From contig JBQNAI010000012.1 of NCBI GenBank assembly GCA_052170555.1, forward strand, positions 1 to 55,874: 55,874 bases of DNA, given 5' to 3'. The stretch is from Scybalousia_A sp052170555 (GTDB lineage: Bacteria; Bacteroidota; Bacteroidia; Bacteroidales; P3). Shown one piece after another: positions 45,058 to 53,212 of this stretch. Every line of letters begins with the position of its first letter. Position 1 is the stretch's first letter. The notes beneath the pieces were generated by a model. The model ran no database searches and was not told the origin of the DNA. It saw only the letters and a program-made list of their open reading frames with translations. Made by a program: the position numbers and the translations under genes.

Positions 45058-47349
45058 ATGGCACAATATACTGAAACAAAGAGAATACAAAAGAAACGTA
45101 CGGATTTTACAAACTATGTAAAAAAAATGTGGATGATTTACGGCATTTCAGTAGGGGTTATCGTACTGTTTTTTATGTTTCTATCTTTTGGATGGTTGGG
45201 TTTTATGCCTTCATTTGAACAGTTGGAAAATCCTAAGAGTAATTTGGCCAGTGAAGTATTGTCTGATGATGGAACATTGCTTGGCTATATTGGAATTCAA
45301 AATCGTACTAATGTAGAATACAAAGATTTACCTGAAAGTTTAATTAATTCGCTCAAGGCTACGGAAGATGTTCGTTTTGAAAAACATAGTGGGATAGATT
45401 CAAGAAGTTTGTTTCGGGTTTTATTTAAAACAATAATTGGAAGACGTCATTCATCAGGTGGGGGTAGTACTATAACACAACAGTTGGCAAAAAATCTATT
45501 TCCGAGAGAAAATAAAAATAGATTTTCTACGCCGTATTATAAGTTGAAGGAGTGGGTTGTTGCTGTAAAATTAGAACGCAGATACTCTAAACAAGAAATA
45601 ATATCTATGTATTTGAATACAGTTGATTTTGGCTCAAACTCTTTTGGTATAAAAACTGCATCTCATACATTTTTTGGTAAAATACCTAAGGATTTGACAG
45701 TAGAAGAATCCGCCGTTTTGATAGGTCTCTTGAAGGCTCCTACAACTTATAATCCAGTTAGACACAAAGAACGGAGTACAGAAAGGAGAAATACTGTTTT
45801 AGCACAAATGCATAAATATGATTTTATAGATGAGTTGACATACAATAAAGCAGTCGCAACCGAATTGAAAACTTATTATAATCCGCAGACTCAAGACGAG
45901 GGTACTGCTACGTATTTAAGAGAAAAAGTAAGACAATTTATGAACAAATGGTGTAAAACTCATTATAAACCGGACGGTTCGCCTTATGATGTGTATAGAG
46001 ATGGACTCAAGATTTATACCACGATTAATTATGATATGCAAAAAAATGCTGAGATAGCAGTTAAGAAACATTTTTCTGAATTGCAGAAAGTATTTTTTGC
46101 ACAGTGTAAGGGTAGGGCAAATGCTCCTTTTACAGGTATATCAAAAGAAAATATTGAGAAGTATTATGAGCAAGCAATGTTGTCTTCTGAGCGATATAGG
46201 AAGATGAGAGAGAATGGTACGACAGAAAAACAGATTAATCAAGAATTCAATACTCCTACTGATATGACGATATTCTCTTGGGATGGGGCAATAGACACGG
46301 TTATGACACCCATGGATTCTATTAGATACTACAAATATTTTCTTAATACCGGGATGGTTAGTGTAGAACCTCAGACGGGACATGTTAAAGTTTATGTTGG
46401 GGGTATAAATTACAAATATTTCAAATTTGATAATGCACAATTGGGTCGCAGACAGATAGGTTCTACATTCAAACCTTTTGTTTATGCAGCTGCCATGAGG
46501 GATTCTGATCTTGAACCCTGTTTTCAGATAGAGAATTCACCTGTTAGTTTTCCTGATTTTGATGATTGGACACCTAAAAATTCGAATCATGCCCGTGAAG
46601 GTGAAATGGTTAATTTGAAGTGGGCACTGGCGAACTCGGTTAATTACATATCGGCAGCTTTAATGAAAGATTATACTACACCTCAGAGTGTTATCAATTT
46701 AGTTAGAGCAATGGGTATAACTAATCCCATACAAGCTGTTCCAAGTATATGCTTGGGAACACCAGATCTTACGGTATGGGAGATGGCTTGTGCTATGGCT
46801 ACATTTGTTAATCAAGGTATCCACAAAGACCCCATATTCATAACCAAAATCACAGATAATAAAGGTATGGTCTTGGAGACTTTCGCATCTAAATCTAATA
46901 TTGCATTGGATGAAAGAACAGCTTATTTGGTTGTGGACCTAATGAAAGGAGTTGTTGATGGAGGTACCGGGTCTAGACTACGATACAAATATGGTGTAAA
47001 ATCTATTTTAGCCGGGAAAACTGGAACAACAGATAATAATTCTGATGGCTGGTTTATAGGATTGAATCCTAAATTGGCTACTGCCATATGGGTCGGAGGT
47101 GAATATAGGAGTATTCACTTCAATTCTATGACTTGGGGACAAGGAGCAACAATGGCTTTACCTATTTTTGGTTATTTCATGAATCAGTGCGAACAAAACA
47201 ATCATCTTGGGTTTTATAAAGGAGTTTTTTCAAAACCATCTACGTTGGAATATACTGGTAATTGTACCGCAAGCGATAGTCCATCGGATATGCTTTCGGA
47301 CACTATCAAAGTTTCTCCTATTACAAAGGAGTATGGTAAGGATTGGTAA
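45058..47349 (+). CDS. Penicillin-binding protein 1A (bifunctional)
   Basis: A 763-residue class A PBP that polymerises and cross-links peptidoglycan. There is one N-terminal membrane anchor (about residues 24-47, WMIYGISVGVIVLFFMFLSF), the glycosyltransferase domain (ATEDVRFEKHSGIDSRSLFR with catalytic Glu, GGSTITQQLAKNLFPR, and RRYSKQEIISMYLNTVDFG), and the transpeptidase domain with the nucleophile motif STFKPF (about 472), SVN (about 530) and KTGTT (about 657). The region 340-440 is the linker. It follows gldH by 15 bases and is likely cotranscribed with ricT and gldH. Confidence 0.95.
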   Translation: MAQYTETKRIQKKRTDFTNYVKKMWMIYGISVGVIVLFFMFLSFGWLGFMPSFEQLENPKSNLASEVLSDDGTLLGYIGIQNRTNVEYKDLPESLINSLKATEDVRFEKHSGIDSRSLFRVLFKTIIGRRHSSGGGSTITQQLAKNLFPRENKNRFSTPYYKLKEWVVAVKLERRYSKQEIISMYLNTVDFGSNSFGIKTASHTFFGKIPKDLTVEESAVLIGLLKAPTTYNPVRHKERSTERRNTVLAQMHKYDFIDELTYNKAVATELKTYYNPQTQDEGTATYLREKVRQFMNKWCKTHYKPDGSPYDVYRDGLKIYTTINYDMQKNAEIAVKKHFSELQKVFFAQCKGRANAPFTGISKENIEKYYEQAMLSSERYRKMRENGTTEKQINQEFNTPTDMTIFSWDGAIDTVMTPMDSIRYYKYFLNTGMVSVEPQTGHVKVYVGGINYKYFKFDNAQLGRRQIGSTFKPFVYAAAMRDSDLEPCFQIENSPVSFPDFDDWTPKNSNHAREGEMVNLKWALANSVNYISAALMKDYTTPQSVINLVRAMGITNPIQAVPSICLGTPDLTVWEMACAMATFVNQGIHKDPIFITKITDNKGMVLETFASKSNIALDERTAYLVVDLMKGVVDGGTGSRLRYKYGVKSILAGKTGTTDNNSDGWFIGLNPKLATAIWVGGEYRSIHFNSMTWGQGATMALPIFGYFMNQCEQNNHLGFYKGVFSKPSTLEYTGNCTASDSPSDMLSDTIKVSPITKEYGKDW

Positions 47350-47431
47350 CATTGAATATTTGAAGAAGATTTTAAGGGAAAAATATATAACAATATTATA
47401 TATAGAATGCAAATAACATGAGAATATAAAA

Positions 47432-50400
47432 ATGATGTTGTGGATTAGAATAAAAATATTATTTGTTTTTGTTGTGTTCAGTATTAGTCTTGTTGCGCAG
47501 GATGAGTTTATTATGACGACATCCTCGCATCAGAGTGCTACATCCGATTATTGTCATGTATTTGATGATGGAGGTAAAGATTTGCCGTATAGTCAGCATG
47601 TAACAAATTCTACATATACGATAACTAGTTCTGATGTAAATGCACGTTTTCGTATTATTTGGAATGTTAATATTAGTGCTGATGCCTCTAACTCCAAATT
47701 AGAAATATTGGATGGAGATAAAAATAGTACCAATATCTTAGAAACAGTTAGTGGAGTATCACAAAAACGTATATATTCTACAACTAATAAGGTTACGATA
47801 AGATTCAATGCTACGGATGATACACCTAAGGAAGGTTTTGATATAATATTGATCGCCTGTTCTTGCCTAGAACCGAGTAATATAAAAAGTGAAAGTCTTG
47901 GCAAAACCAAGGTGAAACTTTCTTGGGATTCTCCGTATAGCGATATGAATTGGACGGTAGATTATGTACTTGATTGCCAAGAAGGCTCGGCAAACAATTG
48001 TTTAGGAGATTTATCTAAGGTACTTACGGTTTATACGGCAAACAATTTTTTGGAAATTGAAGGTCTGGAAGACTATGGAGATCACTTTGCATACGATATT
48101 TACGGCACTTGTGGGACAATGACGGCTTGTGGTACCTTAGGTATGAAAGATAATCCTTGTACGGATATTACTACAGAGCAAATTAGTTTTGACACAATAG
48201 GAAAAAAGATTATAGTTAATTGGACTCAGATAGATCAAAATACGAAATGGTATATTAAGACAAATTTTTTGTCAGATGATATAGTAACACTTGATACTAA
48301 TTATTGGGAATATTATTATGGAGATACATGTGGGAACTTTGAAGTTATGGTTGCCTCTGGTAAAGATAATTCAGAACCTATTTGGTGTAAAAAAGCAGCT
48401 ATTACTGTAGACATTGCCTGTCCCTGTACAGTTATTTTGCCGGATACAGTCTACGTTAAAATAGATAGTACGGCAGACATCTTGTTATTATCCTGGGAAG
48501 AAGATAAAGATGATATCATTTGGTATGTGAAATATGCAGGTCAAATGAATCAATTGACCGAACCAAGATACGAGATTCCCCTTAGTTGCAGTGAACGCTT
48601 CATTATACAAGTTGTAGGTGATACTTTGAATAATAAAGACGGATTATGTACCTTTTACGTGATAGATACAACAGTTATTTATCCCTGTGCAGATGTTCAG
48701 AATATATATCAATCTGATGTTACAGCTAACTCTGTAACTATAAAATGGGATATGGTAAATCCTAAATCAAAATCTTTTGTTGTTCGTTGTTTTGATTCTA
48801 AAGGTAACAAAGTTTATGGAGCGATAATTAAAGATACCAACAGTGTAACTATTAAAAATTTGGAAAATTACACTAAGTATATGTTTAAGGTTTCAACCAT
48901 TTGTCCTAACAATAGGATTTCGTGTGGTGTAACAACAAATATTCGTACTAAATATGATGATTGTTTAGATTTTACGAATTTACAGTCTTCTGCTTTAACT
49001 TTTACTCACGGTTCATATGATAATCCTTATTTGCAATATGGTTCTTATATGGATGATTCGTTATACTGGGTTTGCAAAGATACGGGAGCCAAGGACAATT
49101 TGACTTCTATGAATATTGTTCCTATTGGAGAAAAGGCTTCTATTAAACTAGGTAATCACCAAAAGGGACGATGTGCAGAGAGTGCAGCTTACACGTATTT
49201 GGTAGATACTAATCAGTATGATATGTTGCTACTCAAATATGCTATCGTTACGGAAAATGCGAATCACAATAATGATGAGCAGCCGCGTTTCTTTTTTGAA
49301 ATTCTTGATCAGTATGATAATTTGATAGATAATAAATGTGGATATGCTAATTTTTATACAGAGGGAGATACGGGTTGGAATACCGTTAACGAAATGCCTA
49401 ATATAATTTGGAAAGATTATACTACGATTGGTATTGACATAGCACCCTATCATAACAAACAAATTAAAGTACGTCTTACTACTTCTGACTGTAATGATGG
49501 AGAGCATTTTTGTTATGCTTACTATAATTTGATTTGCTCTAATAAAAAGTTGAAAATTATTAATAGTTGTTTGCAGGATAGCTTTGTAACATTGATAGCT
49601 CCCGAGGGGTTTTCTTATAGATGGTTCAAAGAAAACTCTACCGATACCATATCGGAACAATCAGAAGTAGTAGTTCCTGCCGATAATAGCAAGTATTATT
49701 GTTTGTTATCTTTTTTAAATAATAAAGAATGTAATATTTTATTAGAGACGAATGCGATAAATGTTAAACCGAAAGCACACTACTCTTACGTAATAGACAC
49801 TTGTTTAAGTAAGATTAATTTTACGAGTACTTCATCTCTTGCTTATGACAAATCTTATGGGGCAATAGTTGGACAATCTATAGATTCCGTATTTTGGATT
49901 TTGGATAATGGGAAAGTGTATTGCGGAGAAAAATTTTCATATATTTATTCCCAAAATGGTATGGTGCATATCAAAATGGTGGTAACGATGACTAATTCAC
50001 AATGTAGAGATACTGTTGATATTAATTTATATATAGATCAAATATTACACGGAAAAATTATTGGTAAAAAATCTATTTGTTTGGGTGATACTTTGATTTT
50101 AAATTCGGAATGTAACATAGCTGACGTTTTATACTTGTGGAAACCAAGTGCTTGGGGACAAACAATAACCGTGGTGCCGACTATGAAAGATACTTCCTAT
50201 TGTGTGAGTTTTTATTATAATGGAAAGTGTAAGGGAACAGCATATCATAATGTAGAGATATTCCCTACATACAATGATACAGTATATGATACTATATGTA
50301 AAGGACAAGTGCTTAGTAAATACGGATTCGGTGGACAAGAAACAGGAATTTATATAAACAAAAGTGTTAGTAGATATGGTTGTGATAGTATAACAGTGTT

Positions 50401-51001
50401 ATATTTAAAAGTTTTTGATTCTTACTATGACACAATAATAGCTAAAAATTGTGATGAAGGTTATTATCTTGAAGGTTTTATTGCAGATACTTCGGGAGTG
50501 TATATACAAGATTTAAAAACAGAATATGGTTGTGATAGCATTAAAGTGTTGAATTTCACGTTAGGTAAATCTTTTCATGATACTATTTCTGCACAGATAT
50601 ACAAGGGACAAACATATACTGACAGTGTTTTTTCAGAAACAGATAAAGGTGTATATACTGTTGCAATGACAACACAAGAAGGGTGTGACAGTGTATATGT
50701 TTTGGATTTAGATGTTGTAGAACTTAAATTCCCTACTGTCATAACACCAAACAATGATGGCATTAATGATTTGTTTGAAATAGGAGGAATATTGCAACAG
50801 ACATTTTTTGATGAAATTAAATTGACAATCTATAATCGTTATGGTAAGTTGATATTCACTAAAAATAAATTTCTAAGACAGGATGATTTTTGGAATCCTA
50901 ACGAAACAAATACTCCAAGTGGGACTTATTTTTATCGTTTTACAGCGAAGAGTAAGAAAAAGGATTTAGATTTCACAGGTATCATTGAAGTAATAAAATA
51001 A
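47432..51001 (+). CDS. Type IX secreted surface protein with CHU_C C-terminal domain
   Basis: A 1189-residue secreted protein with signal peptide (MMLWIRIKILFVFVVFSISL). The N-terminal part (about 25-150) resembles a CUB-like domain. Fibronectin type III-like and other strand-rich segments follow (SNIKSESLGKTKVKLSWDSP near 155; VTANSVTIKWDM near 430). Near residues 940-1100 there are three tandem repeats of about 55 residues, each ending in a GCDS motif (YGCDSITVL, YGCDSIKVL, EGCDSVYVL). The last 85 residues (FPTVITPNNDGINDLFEIGG, YNRYGKLIF, GTYFYRF) are a gliding-motility-associated CHU_C domain (type B), the T9SS sorting signal. It is probably a cell-surface adhesin or matrix protein; partner and ligand are unknown. 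It begins 82 bases after the PBP gene. Confidence 0.88.
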   Translation: MMLWIRIKILFVFVVFSISLVAQDEFIMTTSSHQSATSDYCHVFDDGGKDLPYSQHVTNSTYTITSSDVNARFRIIWNVNISADASNSKLEILDGDKNSTNILETVSGVSQKRIYSTTNKVTIRFNATDDTPKEGFDIILIACSCLEPSNIKSESLGKTKVKLSWDSPYSDMNWTVDYVLDCQEGSANNCLGDLSKVLTVYTANNFLEIEGLEDYGDHFAYDIYGTCGTMTACGTLGMKDNPCTDITTEQISFDTIGKKIIVNWTQIDQNTKWYIKTNFLSDDIVTLDTNYWEYYYGDTCGNFEVMVASGKDNSEPIWCKKAAITVDIACPCTVILPDTVYVKIDSTADILLLSWEEDKDDIIWYVKYAGQMNQLTEPRYEIPLSCSERFIIQVVGDTLNNKDGLCTFYVIDTTVIYPCADVQNIYQSDVTANSVTIKWDMVNPKSKSFVVRCFDSKGNKVYGAIIKDTNSVTIKNLENYTKYMFKVSTICPNNRISCGVTTNIRTKYDDCLDFTNLQSSALTFTHGSYDNPYLQYGSYMDDSLYWVCKDTGAKDNLTSMNIVPIGEKASIKLGNHQKGRCAESAAYTYLVDTNQYDMLLLKYAIVTENANHNNDEQPRFFFEILDQYDNLIDNKCGYANFYTEGDTGWNTVNEMPNIIWKDYTTIGIDIAPYHNKQIKVRLTTSDCNDGEHFCYAYYNLICSNKKLKIINSCLQDSFVTLIAPEGFSYRWFKENSTDTISEQSEVVVPADNSKYYCLLSFLNNKECNILLETNAINVKPKAHYSYVIDTCLSKINFTSTSSLAYDKSYGAIVGQSIDSVFWILDNGKVYCGEKFSYIYSQNGMVHIKMVVTMTNSQCRDTVDINLYIDQILHGKIIGKKSICLGDTLILNSECNIADVLYLWKPSAWGQTITVVPTMKDTSYCVSFYYNGKCKGTAYHNVEIFPTYNDTVYDTICKGQVLSKYGFGGQETGIYINKSVSRYGCDSITVLYLKVFDSYYDTIIAKNCDEGYYLEGFIADTSGVYIQDLKTEYGCDSIKVLNFTLGKSFHDTISAQIYKGQTYTDSVFSETDKGVYTVAMTTQEGCDSVYVLDLDVVELKFPTVITPNNDGINDLFEIGGILQQTFFDEIKLTIYNRYGKLIFTKNKFLRQDDFWNPNETNTPSGTYFYRFTAKSKKKDLDFTGIIEVIK

Positions 51002-51491
51002 TATAATTTATTTTATTTAATAGTAATATTTTTAGAACCATCAACAGATATTGATTTAATTATACTTGAATCTAATGATTAGTATAAGTAGATATTTTTT
51101 TGTAAGACATAAACGGAATATGTACAAGTAATTTTTATCGGATATATATTTTATATTCTTAGATGTTTATATTATGCTCAAAATTCCAAAGGTAAACTTT
51201 TAATAGTGTGATTAGAATAAATTAAAGTGTGAGATTAATAAATTATTTTTGCAGATTAGTAAATTGTTTTCGCACAATGTTTATTTCATTATATAATTTA
51301 TTCTAATGATATATTCTAATGGGGTGATAAAAACAAAATTGACAGTTTAATAATTCTGATTTTTTTGAATATACTCTCGGTAAAATATAATGAATTATGT
51401 TTTAAGAATCTTACAGATACTATTTACGTATATTAGCATAATAGCATTGGGAATAAATAGAAGAATTAGAACAAAAAAAACATAAAATATT
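51002..51491. other. Gene-free stretch before the tRNA cluster
   Basis: About 490 A+T-rich bases with a single copy of the ATTAAAGTGTGAGATTA repeat unit (51221-51238). No gene seen. Confidence 0.6.
51221..51238 (+). repeat. Single ATTAAAGTGTGAGATTA unit
   Basis: A lone copy of the GTGTGA-type unit without a good partner arm nearby. It shows that the unit can exist outside the palindromes. Confidence 0.6.
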
Positions 51492-51522
51492 TTGTCAAAC
51501 GTAAAATTTGTTGTAATTTTGC
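51492..51522 (+). promoter_or_regulatory. Promoter of tRNA-Glu
   Basis: TTG at 51492-51494, 19 bases, then TAATTTTGC at 51514-51522, 13 bases before the mature tRNA. It may also serve the two following tRNA-Ser genes. Confidence 0.7.
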
Positions 51523-51535
51523 AAACCGTAAATGT

Positions 51536-51610
51536 GGCGCATTCGTCTAGTTGGCCTAGGACGTGAGATTCTCATTCTCAAAATCAAGGGTTCGAATCCC
51601 TTATGCGCTA
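51536..51610 (+). tRNA. tRNA-Glu (anticodon CTC)
   Basis: Acceptor GGCGCAT/ATGCGCT (one G-U), anticodon stem TGAGA/TCTCA around TTCTCAT (anticodon CTC), T arm AAGGG TTCGAAT CCCTT, discriminator A. CCA is not encoded. Confidence 0.9.
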
Positions 51611-51641
51611 CTTGAATAGTTCTTTTCGCGATTTTATGGGA

Positions 51642-51728
51642 GGAAAATTGCCAGAGTGGTCGATTGGGCTTGACTCGAAATCAAGTGAACGGCTTGCTGT
51701 TCCATAGGTTCGAATCCTATATTTTCCG
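51642..51728 (+). tRNA. tRNA-Ser (anticodon CGA)
   Basis: A long-variable-arm tRNA: acceptor GGAAAAT/ATTTTCC, anticodon stem CTTGA/TCAAG around CTCGAAA (anticodon CGA), variable arm GAACGGCTTGCTGTTC, T arm ATAGG TTCGAAT CCTAT, discriminator G. Confidence 0.93.
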
Positions 51729-51850
51729 CAATATTATGTTTGGAATTTAGTTTTATTGGTGATTCATAATTTGTGACAAGATGAATGGTCCTTGTCTTTT
51801 TTGTTGAAAACAAGGAGTAGGGAGTTTTTTTATATATTATAAAGCTTTAC

Positions 51851-51937
51851 GGAAAGTTGCCAGAGTGGTCGATTGGGCTTGATTGGAAATCAAGTGTGCG
51901 GGCAACTGCACCATAGGTTCGAATCCTATACTTTCCG
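51851..51937 (+). tRNA. tRNA-Ser (anticodon GGA)
   Basis: Acceptor GGAAAGT/ACTTTCC, anticodon stem CTTGA/TCAAG around TTGGAAA (anticodon GGA), variable arm with TGCGGGCAACTGCA, T arm ATAGG TTCGAAT CCTAT, discriminator G. It is nearly identical to the tRNA-Ser(CGA) just upstream outside the anticodon loop and variable arm. Confidence 0.93.
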
Positions 51938-52091
51938 CATCAATGAGAAAGTTGGACGAATGGTTAAATAAATCAGTTAGTGTTTACCGTTCGTTTTTTT
52001 ATTGTTAGCAATTGTTTCATGGTATGCAATTATATATCACAAAACTTATTTCATAGCCATTTTAATAACAAAAATATTTGATACTAATAGA

Positions 52092-52139
52092 ATAGACAGA
52101 ACCGGTATTCTTCTTCAGAAGAATACCGGTTCTGTCTAT
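52092..52139. terminator. Long perfect hairpin between tRNA-Ser and the barrel gene
   Basis: Bases 52092-52113 and 52118-52139 are exact reverse complements (22 bp) with loop TTCA. It lies 20 bases past the stop of the minus-strand outer-membrane gene. Likely its terminator, and a barrier to transcription from the tRNA side. Confidence 0.8.
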
Positions 52140-52159
52140 AATTTAACTAATGTTATGTG

Positions 52160-52804
52160 TTATAGGTAATAGCGGAAAGAAAAATTAATGCCTATATTCC
52201 CAAGAACAATATCATCAGATGGAGTAGCAGAAACCAAGTGGTTGTTGTATTTGCTTAAAGGGAAACGTACAGTAGTTGTTTCTCTACTGCCTATTTGTTC
52301 GAAATTGAAATACATATCTGCAAAACTCAATGTCATACCCAATGCACATTTACTATTTAATTTGTACTCAAAAGCAAGAGGTTGTAATTTGAACTCAATC
52401 AATTGCAAATCTTGATCTGTTTTTACCGCACCTGCTTCATTTGTTCGTGTCCCAAATCCATATGTTACATTGAATCTTGGTGTCCAATACAAGCTTTTGA
52501 ATAATTTTGTTGAATAGGTAGCATGTGGAGTTATCATAAATAGATTTGCTTTATCAATATTCTTAACCAAACCTTTACGATCTATTTTCCAAAATTCATC
52601 ACCGATATTTAAACCGATAGACAAATGACGATCCAAATTGTAATTTCCGCCTATTTCTAAACCAAACATATTTGTTGTTGCAATATCTTTTTGTTTAGTG
52701 TTATTGAACAGAATATTGCCCTCAAGCCAAATACCGCTTTGCGACATTACGCTCGTTGTTGCCATGGCTAAAGCAACTACTAATAAAACTTTAACTTTCT
52801 TCAT
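52160..52804 (-). CDS. Outer-membrane beta-barrel protein
   Basis: A 214-residue protein with a signal peptide (MKKVKVLLVVALAMATTSVMS) and a body of alternating strands: GIWLEGNILFNN, NYNLDRHLSIGLNIGDEFW, LYWTPRFNVTYGFGTRT, LQLIEFKLQPLAFEYKLN, CALGMTLSFADMYFNF, and a final strand ending in GINFSFRYYL, with an aromatic residue before the terminal Leu. This is the usual form of a small eight-stranded OmpW- or OmpX-like barrel in Bacteroidetes. The long in-frame ATG at 52894 would put 30 non-signal residues ahead, so 52804 is preferred. Ligand unknown. Confidence 0.8.
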   Translation of the reverse strand: MKKVKVLLVVALAMATTSVMSQSGIWLEGNILFNNTKQKDIATTNMFGLEIGGNYNLDRHLSIGLNIGDEFWKIDRKGLVKNIDKANLFMITPHATYSTKLFKSLYWTPRFNVTYGFGTRTNEAGAVKTDQDLQLIEFKLQPLAFEYKLNSKCALGMTLSFADMYFNFEQIGSRETTTVRFPLSKYNNHLVSATPSDDIVLGNIGINFSFRYYL

Positions 52805-53212
52805 ACTAAATCTTTTTTTTATTTCTGCTCCTCTAATATTTACATGCTTACCGGAGAAGAGCAATTTCCAAGTAAGACTTATTTCTAACCGCAAAAATAT
52901 ATTAAAATTTTATATTGAAATCCTTGTGCTTAAAAAATTTTGGCACTTAAGGGAATATGTGCTATATTTCCATAAAAAAAGAACATTTCAAATTATATTT
53001 TATGGAAGTATTTTTGAATTACAAAAAAAATAATGTAACAATTTGGTAAGTAGAAAAAAGTTAGATTAAGTCAAAAAATAATATTACTGATTTAATTTTT
53101 ACAAAATTTGTGAAAATTTAGATGTTTTATTCTTAGATTTAGTAGATTTGTAGCATGTGTTATCAAGAAAATTTACTAATTTTACCAACTTATAGTAGTA
53201 TATTAACAAATT
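52805..53212. other. Gene-free stretch before the antiporter gene
   Basis: About 400 A+T-rich bases between divergent genes. It contains one 10-bp inverted repeat, TTCCATAAAA at 52968-52977 and TTTTATGGAA at 52998-53007, with a 20-base loop and unknown role. Confidence 0.55.
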
